Shown here: one piece after another, positions 1 through 5,378 of the stretch
Layout of the letters: each line of letters starts with the position of its first letter
How positions within the stretch are numbered: the stretch's first letter is position 1
Assembly: GCA_016218465.1 (NCBI GenBank)
Contig: JACREA010000212.1
Span: 1-5,492 of the forward strand
From: Nitrosomonadales bacterium
GTDB taxonomy: Bacteria > Pseudomonadota > Gammaproteobacteria > Burkholderiales > Gallionellaceae
Length of the DNA stretch: 5,492 bases
Direction: 5' to 3'
Translations under genes and position numbers: made by a program
The notes under the pieces: model-generated
What the model was told of the DNA's origin: nothing
Database searches by the model: none
Seen by the model: only the letters and a program-made list of their open reading frames with translations

Positions 1-1155
1 ACCTTCATTTTCTGGATCGGCATGAGCCACTCCGGGACGCTGTTGTCGGCGATTTTGCACCTGATGCATGCCGACTGGCGCAAGCCGATTTTTCGTTTCG
101 CCGAAGCGCTGACGACTTTTTCGTTGATGACAGCGGGGCTGTTCGTGATGGTGCACTTGGGACGTTTGTGGCAATTCTACTACTCGGTACCCTATCCGGA
201 TGAGCGCGGCTTGTGGCCTAACTTCCAGTCACCGCTGCTATGGGATGCGATGGCGATCTTTACGTATTTGAGTTCGTCGATTCTGTTTCTGTATATCGGC
301 ATGATCCCCGATCTGGCGATCTGCCGCGATCATCTCCACGAAGGATGGCGCAAGAAGCTGTACACCTTGTTGTCGCTGGGCTGGGAAGGAACTGACCGCC
401 AATGGCGCAATTTCCGCGTCACTTACCTGACCATTGCCTGTTTCCTGATTCCGCTGGCAGTGTCGGTGCACTCCATCGTGGCCGCCGACTTTGCCATGTC
501 GCAACAACCCGGCTGGCACGTGACCTCGTTCCCGGCGTACTTCGTGGCCGGCGCGCTGTATTCCGGTTGCTCGGCGATCATCACGCTGTTCATCATCTTG
601 CGCTACGTGTTCAAGTTTGAGGAATACATGACCTTGCCTATCCTGAAGAAGACCGTGCGCCTGACTTTTGCGATTGCGATGATATGGACCTATCTGAATG
701 CGGTGGAATTTGCCTCGGTCTGGTACAGCCACGATCAGGCCTCCAAGGACGTGTTGATCCAGAAGGTGATCGGTCCTTTCGCGCCAGCCTGGTGGGGGAT
801 GATTTTCTGCGGTTCGGTAGTGCCGCTGACGCTGGCGTTCAAACGCTTCCAGACCAATATTCCGGTGCTGTTCGTAGTGTCGCTGTTATTGAACCTGGGT
901 ATGTGGCTGGAACGCTGGATGATTGTTGCGCCGACATTTTCGCACGGTTACTACCCGTGGACGTGGGATCACGACCAATGGCCGAGCTTTGTTCAATGGG
1001 GCATGGTGTTCGCCAGCTTCGGTTGGTTTACCATGCTGTTCATGGGGTTCTGTAAAGTGTTCCCATCCGTGTCGATGTATGAAGTGAAGGAAATGGTTTA
1101 TCACCGCCAACTGCATCTGAAGAAGAATGAGACGGCCGAACAGGGAGCACACTAA
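1..1155 (+). CDS. actC: Alternative complex III subunit ActC (NrfD/PsrC-like membrane protein), 5' end missing
   Basis: Quinol-interacting integral membrane subunit of alternative complex III in the cytoplasmic membrane. The reading frame is open from base 1 and the residues before the first ATG (22) already read FIFWIG, continuing into MSHSGTLLSAILHL, which is internal NrfD-family sequence. The ATG at 22 is therefore not the start and the gene begins upstream. 384 codons are visible, with about nine hydrophobic segments. ActC-type signatures include MHADWRKPIFRFAE just after the first helix, IPDLAICRDH (codons 102-111), VHSIVAADFA with His157 and Asp163, GWHVTSFPAYFVAGA, and a late LERWMIV. 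These match the family pattern of conserved charged residues near the quinol site, though I cannot assign individual ligands. It ends TAA one base before actD. The main alternative is another NrfD-family subunit such as PsrC or HybB, but the actD-actE-actF context makes ActC the better call. Confidence 0.93.
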   Translation, partial: TFIFWIGMSHSGTLLSAILHLMHADWRKPIFRFAEALTTFSLMTAGLFVMVHLGRLWQFYYSVPYPDERGLWPNFQSPLLWDAMAIFTYLSSSILFLYIGMIPDLAICRDHLHEGWRKKLYTLLSLGWEGTDRQWRNFRVTYLTIACFLIPLAVSVHSIVAADFAMSQQPGWHVTSFPAYFVAGALYSGCSAIITLFIILRYVFKFEEYMTLPILKKTVRLTFAIAMIWTYLNAVEFASVWYSHDQASKDVLIQKVIGPFAPAWWGMIFCGSVVPLTLAFKRFQTNIPVLFVVSLLLNLGMWLERWMIVAPTFSHGYYPWTWDHDQWPSFVQWGMVFASFGWFTMLFMGFCKVFPSVSMYEVKEMVYHRQLHLKKNETAEQGAH

Positions 1156-1156
1156 T

Positions 1157-1684
1157 ATGAGCCAACGTCATTTACTCGCGCTGTATAACAACTTCGATGA
1201 TGCCGAAGCCGCGATTTACGAGTTGCGTGCGGCTAACATCAAGGGATTCAATTTTGATGATTTGACGCTGAAATCTCCCATCGAGCATCCCGAGGTGGAG
1301 AATATTCTGGGCCATCGCTCCGCCAATGTGCAATGGTTTTCGCTGTTCGGCGCGTTGCTGGGAGCTCTGTTGGGGTTTTTCCTGATTTCCGGCGCGCAGG
1401 CGAATTTTTATGCGCAGCTGAAAGGTGGCAAGCCCATCGTACCGTTCCCGCCCAACTTTGTGTTGACCTTCGAGATGTGCGTTTTAGGCGGCGTATTTAT
1501 CACGATACTGGGCTTCCTGGTTTGCGCTCGCTTACCGGCCAAGAGGTCGCCGCTTTATAACTCGAAGGTGTCGGAAGACCAGATCGGAGTTTTGGTGAAA
1601 GCAGACGAGTCTGCGATAGCGAAAATCAAAGGGGTGTTCCTCAACCATCAGGCGTTGGAGATTCAGGAAGAGGTAAGCAAATGA
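1157..1684 (+). CDS. actD: Alternative complex III subunit ActD (DUF3341 membrane protein)
   Basis: Small membrane subunit of alternative complex III; it carries no cofactor and its role is thought to be structural. 175 residues. The N-terminal soluble part (1-57) has the alternating fold seen in DUF3341 (LLALYNNFDDAEAAIYELR). Two transmembrane helices follow at about 58-79 (Gly/Leu rich) and 101-124, joined by a loop with the family-typical GGKPIVPFPPNFVLTFE at about 90-106. The C-terminal soluble tail (DQIGVLVKAD) resembles a second small alpha/beta segment. The start at 1157 is chosen over an in-frame ATG at 1127 because it is preceded by GGGAG at 1143-1147 with 9-nt spacing and lies 1 nt after the actC stop, whereas 1127 would overlap actC and add ten unrelated residues. 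The stop overlaps the actE start by 4 nt (ATGA), so translation is probably coupled. Confidence 0.92.
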   Translation: MSQRHLLALYNNFDDAEAAIYELRAANIKGFNFDDLTLKSPIEHPEVENILGHRSANVQWFSLFGALLGALLGFFLISGAQANFYAQLKGGKPIVPFPPNFVLTFEMCVLGGVFITILGFLVCARLPAKRSPLYNSKVSEDQIGVLVKADESAIAKIKGVFLNHQALEIQEEVSK

Positions 1685-2259
1685 GAAAATTATCCTTGGT
1701 GGTTGTGTTATTGCTCGCCCCCTCTCTGGCGTACGCGTGGCCCTGGTCACAGGACATGGCTAATCAGATCAGCGTCAAGCCGCAGGCAAGTGTTGATGCA
1801 GCCAATCCGGGCATGAAGGCGTTTCCCAAACGCTCCGTGCCAGTCGCTGGCACGACCGTTATGGTCAAGGATGCGGATGCGGCTCGCAAGATGGCCAACC
1901 CTGTCCCGGCTGACGACAAGTCAGTGGAGCAGGGCGGCCGTTTGTATGCAATTTATTGCACACCCTGCCACGGGAAATCGGGAACCGGGGATGGCTTGGT
2001 GGGTGAAAAGCTCATCATGAAGCCGTGGAATTTGACCAATAGCAATGAAATGCACAACTGGGACCCGAAGGATTATCCCGATGGCTTTATCTGGGGCTAT
2101 ATATCATTAGGCGGCGCGGTGATGCCCAGCTACGCCAATGACCTATCGGCGACCGAGCGTTGGCATGTGGTTAACTACATGCGCAAGGTGCTGCAAAAGG
2201 GCCAGGCTGGACAGGCTGCGACCCAGGCCACTTCGACAGGCTCAGGACAGGCAAAATAG
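1681..2259 (+). CDS. actE: Alternative complex III subunit ActE, periplasmic monohaem cytochrome c
   Basis: Monohaem c-type cytochrome subunit that carries electrons on the periplasmic face of alternative complex III. 192 residues. A Sec signal peptide is clear: Arg2-Lys3, a hydrophobic core of Leu/Val, and a likely cleavage after Ala19 (AYA-WPWS). The haem site is CTPCH at residues 93-97, and Met148 in GGAVMPSY is the likely axial ligand. WPWSQDM after the signal and RLYAIYCTPCHG are typical of ActE. There is no Cys outside the haem motif, so no lipobox exists, unlike ActE proteins that are lipid-anchored. AAGAGG at 1668-1673 serves as the ribosome site, and the start overlaps the actD stop by 4 nt. 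The tail after about residue 173 is Gln/Ala/Gly/Ser/Thr rich, and residues 184-191 are encoded by a dispersed DNA repeat also found after sspB. A generic cytochrome c is the fallback call. Confidence 0.9.
   Translation: MRKLSLVVVLLLAPSLAYAWPWSQDMANQISVKPQASVDAANPGMKAFPKRSVPVAGTTVMVKDADAARKMANPVPADDKSVEQGGRLYAIYCTPCHGKSGTGDGLVGEKLIMKPWNLTNSNEMHNWDPKDYPDGFIWGYISLGGAVMPSYANDLSATERWHVVNYMRKVLQKGQAGQAATQATSTGSGQAK
2231..2252 (+). repeat. Short dispersed repeat copy 1, inside the 3' end of actE
   Basis: This 22-bp segment begins CTTCG and ends with the core CTCAGGACAGGC. The reverse complement of 4286-4307 matches it at 18 of 22 positions, with all four mismatches in the five bases after CTTCG. 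From memory, sequences of the form TTCGACAGGCTCAGGACAGGC are frequent intergenic repeats in proteobacterial genomes. Here the repeat is read in frame as residues 184-191 of ActE and stops 2 codons short of the end of the gene. Confidence 0.7.
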
Positions 2260-2271
2260 GAGACAGCGAGT

Positions 2272-3285
2272 ATGTTTGCATACAGTAATTGGTCGGTGTT
2301 GACCGTTAGTTTTGTGGTGGTGCTGTCGCTCGCATTGAGTGGCGTCACCTTGTGTTCAGTGCTGCATTTGGTAAATGCAAAATGGCGTTTTGAAGTGCGC
2401 CATTTGGCGGCTTCGTTGTTCGCGTTGTTCCCGCTGGCGTTTGTGCTGTTGATCATCTTGCTGGTGGGGGGAGCGAATACCTTTCACTGGTGGGCGCACA
2501 TGGATACTCACGGCGCCCACATGCCGGGCTGGTATCACCCGACCTGGTTGATCTCGCGGGAGATCGTCGGCATGGTGTTCATGATTGGCTTGTACTGGGA
2601 GTTCGTTCAGCGCCAGGCGGTGAGCGATAACAGCCCGGAAGACGCGGAACGTTTTCACCATATCGCAACCTGGATACCGTTCTTCTTCGTGCTATACAGC
2701 ACCATGATCGCGTGGGATTTCGAGATGACGCTGGTGCCGCACTGGCATAGCGCGATTTACGGGATGCATCAGTTCATCAGCAACTTCGGCATGTTCCTGG
2801 CTTTTCTGGTGGTGTGGATATATGTGTTGAACAGCCGTCAGAAGCTGGTGCGTCCGGTGCCGGATTACATCTACAATTATCTGGCGCAAATGTTGCTCTC
2901 ATTTTCACTGCTGTGGATATACACCTTCGATGCGCAATACCTGACTATCTGGTATGGCAACCTTCCTGATGAGACTGACCGTCTGTTTGCCATGCAAAAC
3001 GGCGATTACGCCTTCATCTGGTGGGCTACGCTGGCGCTGAAGTTTGTCATTCCGTTCGTCGCATTCTGCTTTCCCGGCCCGCGCCACAATGTCTCCGCGA
3101 TCAATGCGGTGGCCGTTTGCATCATCGTGGGTACACTGTTCGAACGCTATGTGTGGATAGGCGGTATCGAAGGCACAGGTGCGTACCCTTATCTGGCCAG
3201 CGTTGCTGTCGGCAGTGTGGTCGCAATAATTGGCTTCTTTCTGGTGCGTATGCAAATGCGGCGCTCCAAACTGATCAAGGGATAA
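2272..3285 (+). CDS. actF: Alternative complex III subunit ActF (NrfD-like membrane protein)
   Basis: Second NrfD-like membrane subunit of alternative complex III; it pairs with ActC in the membrane and is thought to contribute a proton path rather than the main quinol site. 337 residues with about nine hydrophobic segments, roughly at 6-33, 44-66, 93-113, 133-147, 160-186, 203-223, 248-267, 275-295 and 307-325. Features consistent with ActF are VNAKWRFEVRHLAASLF after helix 1 and WDFEMTLVPHWHSAIYG at about 148-164, corresponding to the Asp..Asp-Pro-His-Trp region of this family. It is shorter than the roughly 400-plus residues I recall for ActF in other phyla. The start at 2272 is supported by AGGAGA at 2258-2263 with 8-nt spacing, and this ribosome site overlaps the actE stop codon. 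The gene ends 5 nt before sspA. Confusion with ActC is unlikely because a distinct ActC precedes it. Confidence 0.88.
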   Translation: MFAYSNWSVLTVSFVVVLSLALSGVTLCSVLHLVNAKWRFEVRHLAASLFALFPLAFVLLIILLVGGANTFHWWAHMDTHGAHMPGWYHPTWLISREIVGMVFMIGLYWEFVQRQAVSDNSPEDAERFHHIATWIPFFFVLYSTMIAWDFEMTLVPHWHSAIYGMHQFISNFGMFLAFLVVWIYVLNSRQKLVRPVPDYIYNYLAQMLLSFSLLWIYTFDAQYLTIWYGNLPDETDRLFAMQNGDYAFIWWATLALKFVIPFVAFCFPGPRHNVSAINAVAVCIIVGTLFERYVWIGGIEGTGAYPYLASVAVGSVVAIIGFFLVRMQMRRSKLIKG

Positions 3286-3290
3286 TAAGC

Positions 3291-3890
3291 ATGATGAGAT
3301 TGTATTCGGGCACCACTGACCCGTTCTCCCACCGCTGTCGGATCGTGTTGTACGAGAAAGGCATGGATTTCGACATAATCGATGTCAACATGGCGGGCCG
3401 TGCTGAAGACATCGCGGTGATCAATCCATACAATAAAGTACCCGTTCTGGTCGAACGTGACTTGATCCTGCACGAAGCCAATATCATCAACGAATATATT
3501 GACGAGCGCTTCCCTCATCCGCAACTGATGCCGCCAGACCCCGTCATGCGCGCCCGTGCGAGGCTGTTCCTGTTTCGATTTGAGCAGGAGCTTTACAGCC
3601 AGGTTGAGCTGATCGAGCGCGGCGTCGTGAAGTCTGCCGACAAGGCGCGCGCAGTGATCCGTGACAACCTGACGCAACTTGCGCAGATACTGGTTCATCA
3701 GAAGTTTTTGTTGGGCGGCGAGCTATCCATGCTGGATGTTGCAATTGCGCCGCTGCTGTGGCGGCTCGACCACTACGGCATCCAGATGGGCAAGGATGCG
3801 GCGCCGCTGATGAAATACGCCGAGAGGCTGTTTTCCCGCCAGGGTTTTATTGATTCATTGACGCCCTCCGAAAGAGCGATGCGTAAGTGA
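3291..3890 (+). CDS. sspA: Stringent starvation protein A, RNA polymerase-associated GST-fold regulator
   Basis: SspA binds RNA polymerase holoenzyme and alters transcription during starvation and stress; it acts in the cytoplasm and is not an active glutathione transferase. 199 residues. A thioredoxin-like N-terminal domain (about 3-78: RLYSGTTDPFSHRCRIVLYEKG, then NPYNKVPVL) is followed by an all-helical GST C-terminal domain (about 85-195). The SspA hallmark surface motif Pro-His-Pro is at residues 75-77 within DERFPHPQLMP. The usual GST Glu-Ser pair that binds the glutathione glutamyl group is here Glu62-Ala63, in line with a non-enzymatic role. Two adjacent ATGs (3291, 3294) are possible starts; 3291 is preferred because AAGGGA at 3277-3282 is 8 nt away. 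A longer open frame starting at 3021 runs through actF and is not used. The gene follows actF by 5 nt and overlaps sspB by 4 nt. Confidence 0.93.
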   Translation: MMRLYSGTTDPFSHRCRIVLYEKGMDFDIIDVNMAGRAEDIAVINPYNKVPVLVERDLILHEANIINEYIDERFPHPQLMPPDPVMRARARLFLFRFEQELYSQVELIERGVVKSADKARAVIRDNLTQLAQILVHQKFLLGGELSMLDVAIAPLLWRLDHYGIQMGKDAAPLMKYAERLFSRQGFIDSLTPSERAMRK

Positions 3891-4285
3891 GCGACCTGTC
3901 CACTCGCCCGTACCTGATCCGTGCGATTTACGATTGGTGTGTGGATAGCGGCCTGACTCCCTATCTTGCAGTTCGAGTGAATGAGCAAACTGAGGTTCCC
4001 CCTGCCTTTGTGAAAGACGGCGAGATCGTCCTGAATCTCGGTGCGGGCGCAGTGCGCAATCTGGAGATGGGCAACGAGATGATCACCTGCAGCGGGCGCT
4101 TTGGTGGCGCGCCTTTCGATCTCATGGTGCCGGTTGTGGCGGTCATCGGGATATTCGCCAAGGAAAACGGGCAGGGTCTGGTGTTTCAAGGTAGCGACCC
4201 TCAACAGCCGCCGCCCAATTCAAGCGGCGGTGATCAAAAAACCGGGCACGCACCTCACAAGCCTCATTTGAAAGTTGTGAAATAA
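3887..4285 (+). CDS. sspB: ClpXP protease specificity-enhancing factor SspB
   Basis: SspB is a dimeric adaptor that delivers ssrA-tagged, ribosome-rescued polypeptides (and some other substrates) to the ClpXP protease. 132 residues. The compact substrate-binding core covers about 5-103 (RPYLIRAIYDWCVDSGLTPYLAV, VPPAFVKDGEIVLNL, ISCSGRFGG-like MITCSGRFGG). A Pro/Gly/Ser/His-rich flexible linker follows (about 104-126), and the protein ends with LKVVK (128-132), matching the C-terminal XB motif (LRVVK in E. coli) that docks on the ClpX zinc-binding domain. The start is GTG at 3887 and overlaps the sspA stop as GTGA. Only a weak purine-rich stretch precedes it, so expression probably depends on translational coupling to sspA. 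A short dispersed repeat starts at the base after the TAA stop, and the intrinsic terminator at 4329-4356 closes the unit. Confidence 0.93.
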   Translation: MSDLSTRPYLIRAIYDWCVDSGLTPYLAVRVNEQTEVPPAFVKDGEIVLNLGAGAVRNLEMGNEMITCSGRFGGAPFDLMVPVVAVIGIFAKENGQGLVFQGSDPQQPPPNSSGGDQKTGHAPHKPHLKVVK

Positions 4286-4307
4286 GCCTGTCCTGAGTTT
4301 AACGAAG
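4286..4307 (-). repeat. Short dispersed repeat copy 2, abutting the sspB stop codon
   Basis: On the - strand this segment reads CTTCG, five variable bases, then CTCAGGACAGGC, identical over the last 12 bases to the copy in actE (2231-2252) and matching at 18 of 22 positions overall. It begins at the base immediately after the sspB TAA. The two copies lie in opposite orientation and bracket actF, sspA and sspB. Confidence 0.7.
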
Positions 4308-4328
4308 GGCTTGTTTCGAGCACAGATG

Positions 4329-4356
4329 AAAAAGCCGCAGAACCTGCGGCTTTTTT
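4329..4356. terminator. Bidirectional intrinsic terminator between sspB and rpoH
   Basis: GCCGCAG (4334-4340) pairs perfectly with CTGCGGC (4344-4350) across a 3-nt loop. A run of A (4329-4333) precedes it and six T (4351-4356) follow, so the stem can be extended by A-T pairs and the structure has a U-tract on both strands. It ends the act-ssp transcript on the + strand, 43 nt after the sspB stop. It can also end rpoH transcripts on the - strand after they cross the repeat element at 4363-4485. Confidence 0.9.
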
Positions 4357-4362
4357 GTGTTT

Positions 4363-4389
4363 GTCATTCCCGCGAAGGCGGGAATCCAG
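4363..4389 (+). repeat. Left terminal inverted repeat, dRS3-type
   Basis: The core ATTCCCGCGAAGGCGGGAAT (4367-4386) has the ATTCCC-N8-GGGAAT layout of Neisseria dRS3 repeats and is itself an 8-bp palindrome with a 4-nt centre (GAAG). GTC precedes it by one base (GTC-A-TTCCC reading) and CCAG ends the arm. All 27 bases match the right arm in inverted orientation. Confidence 0.85.
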
Positions 4390-4458
4390 TTAATTGAAAA
4401 GTTCCTGCTTAGCAGGTCAACAATAAGATTTTGTCCGCTTTGCGGAGCATTATTGTTG

Positions 4459-4485
4459 CTGGATTCCCGCCTTCGCGGGAATGAC
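4459..4485 (-). repeat. Right terminal inverted repeat, dRS3-type
   Basis: Exact reverse complement of 4363-4389 over 27 bases, starting CTGGATTCCC and ending GGGAATGAC. It stops 8 nt short of the rpoH stop codon (4494-4496 on the + strand), so the element lies directly in the rpoH 3' untranslated region. Confidence 0.85.
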
Positions 4486-4493
4486 GCGGTAAT

Positions 4494-5354
4494 TCAGCTT
4501 GCAGCCAGAGCCAGCGAAGCCTGCATCTTGCCCATCGCCTTCTGCTCGATCTGGCGGATGCGTTCAGCCGACACATTGAACTCGGCGGCCAGTTCATGCA
4601 GCGTCGCGGCAGCGCCCTCATCGCACAACCAGCGCGCCTCGACGATGCGGCGGCTGCGCACGTCCAGCTCGCCCAAGGCATTCACCAGGCCGGTTGTTTG
4701 CAGGCGTTCACGCTCTGTCGTTTCCAGTATGCGGGAAGGCTCATGCGCCTCGTTGTCGGCCAGATAATAAACCGGCGCGTAGCTCTCGTCGTCATCGTTG
4801 CCCGGTTCCAGCGCGACCTCGTGGCCGGCGAAGCGCGCTTCCATATCCACCACATCGTGTTCGCTGACATTGAGCTGCTGGGCGATCTCGCTGATCTGTT
4901 GCGGCTTGAGCGGTTCCAGCCCCTTCTTCATGCTGCGCAGATTAAAGAACAGCTTGCGCTGTGACTTGGTGGTGGCAATCTTCACCAGCCGCCAGTTGCG
5001 CACCACGAACTCATGGATCTCGGCGCGTATCCAGTGCAGCGCGAATGACACCAAGCGCACCCCGCGATCCGGGTCATAGCGCTTTACCGCTTTCATCAGG
5101 CCGATGTTGCCTTCCTGGATCAAGTCAGCCTGCGGCAGACCGTAACCGGCGTAACCGCGCGCCACGCTGACCACCACGCGCAGGTGAGAGAGCACTAATT
5201 GACGGGCTGCGTCCAGATCGTTGTCGATCTTGAAACGCGTTGCCAGCGCAAATTCTTCCTGCTGGGACAGGATGGGGAAGCGGTTGACCGACTGGACATA
5301 AGCCTCAAGGCTGCCAACGGCTGACGGTACGGGCAAGCTGAATGTAGCGTTCAT
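4494..5354 (-). CDS. rpoH: RNA polymerase heat-shock sigma factor RpoH (sigma-32)
   Basis: Directs RNA polymerase to heat-shock promoters (chaperones, proteases). 286 residues, the usual family length. Region 1.2-like N-terminus (LEAYVQSVNRFPILSQQEE, about 16-34) is followed by region 2 (about 53-122) with DLIQEGNIGLMKAVKRYDP at 77-95 and VSFALHWIRAEIHEFVVRNW at 102-121. The diagnostic RpoH box QRKLFFNLR is at 132-140, which separates it from RpoD and RpoS. Region 3 covers about 150-210 and region 4 about 225-280, with a helix-turn-helix in TLHELAAEFNVSAERIRQIE (251-270). The start is ATG at 5354, 6 nt after AAGGAGGA. The gene converges on sspB. Upstream sits a sigma-70-type promoter overlapped by a CIRCE operator, so transcription is predicted to be repressed by HrcA and relieved on heat or misfolding stress. 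Confidence 0.96.
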   Translation of the reverse strand: MNATFSLPVPSAVGSLEAYVQSVNRFPILSQQEEFALATRFKIDNDLDAARQLVLSHLRVVVSVARGYAGYGLPQADLIQEGNIGLMKAVKRYDPDRGVRLVSFALHWIRAEIHEFVVRNWRLVKIATTKSQRKLFFNLRSMKKGLEPLKPQQISEIAQQLNVSEHDVVDMEARFAGHEVALEPGNDDDESYAPVYYLADNEAHEPSRILETTERERLQTTGLVNALGELDVRSRRIVEARWLCDEGAAATLHELAAEFNVSAERIRQIEQKAMGKMQASLALAAS

Positions 5355-5360
5355 GATGTT

Positions 5361-5368
5361 TCCTCCTT
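5361..5368 (-). promoter_or_regulatory. Strong Shine-Dalgarno site of rpoH
   Basis: AAGGAGGA on the - strand lies 6 nt before the rpoH ATG and is a near-complete anti-16S match. It fixes the start codon at 5354. Its first three bases also belong to GGTTAAG (- strand of 5366-5372), which is complementary to CTTAACC in the CIRCE spacer. Confidence 0.9.
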
Positions 5369-5378
5369 AACCGAAGCA

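Larger units (their letters stand above)
4363..4485. mobile_element. MITE-like or paired-repeat element with 27-bp perfect inverted ends (dRS3-type cores)
   Basis: This 123-bp segment is bounded by two 27-bp arms (4363-4389 and 4459-4485) that are exact reverse complements. Between them lie a small hairpin (CCTGC 4404-4408, TTA loop, GCAGG 4412-4416), a 9-bp inverted pair (CAACAATAA 4418-4426 with TTATTGTTG 4450-4458), and inside that a hairpin TCCGC (4434-4438), TTT loop, GCGGA (4442-4446). The 9-bp right arm touches the right terminal arm. No coding capacity and no clear target-site duplication are visible. The layout fits either a non-autonomous miniature element or a palindromic repeat doublet; the sequence alone does not decide. 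Confidence 0.75.

Noticed and set aside
238..732. Long - strand open frame opposite actC
   Set aside because: It is fully antisense to a well-supported membrane protein gene, has no ribosome site I can see, and its His/Arg/Gln-rich translation is typical of a shadow frame.
3021..3290. Upstream extension of the sspA frame to an ATG at 3021
   Set aside because: It overlaps most of the end of actF, and its translation is Arg/Cys rich without similarity to SspA. The ribosome site at 3277-3282 and the GST fold start at 3291.
4207..4231. GC-rich hairpin CCGCCGC / GCGGCGG near the end of sspB as a possible terminator
   Set aside because: It is followed by an A-run rather than a T-run on the + strand and lies within the coding sequence of the flexible Pro/Gly/Ser linker; a far better terminator is at 4329-4356.
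4486..4489. Target-site duplication flanking the 123-bp element
   Set aside because: Bases before 4363 and after 4485 do not match each other over 2 or more positions, so insertion by transposition is not shown by the sequence.
4357..4767. Open frame on the + strand beginning MFVIPAKAGIQ and containing LLLDSRLRGNDA
   Set aside because: These peptides are the usual spurious translation of the inverted-repeat arms at 4363-4389 and 4459-4485, and the rest of the frame runs antisense to rpoH.
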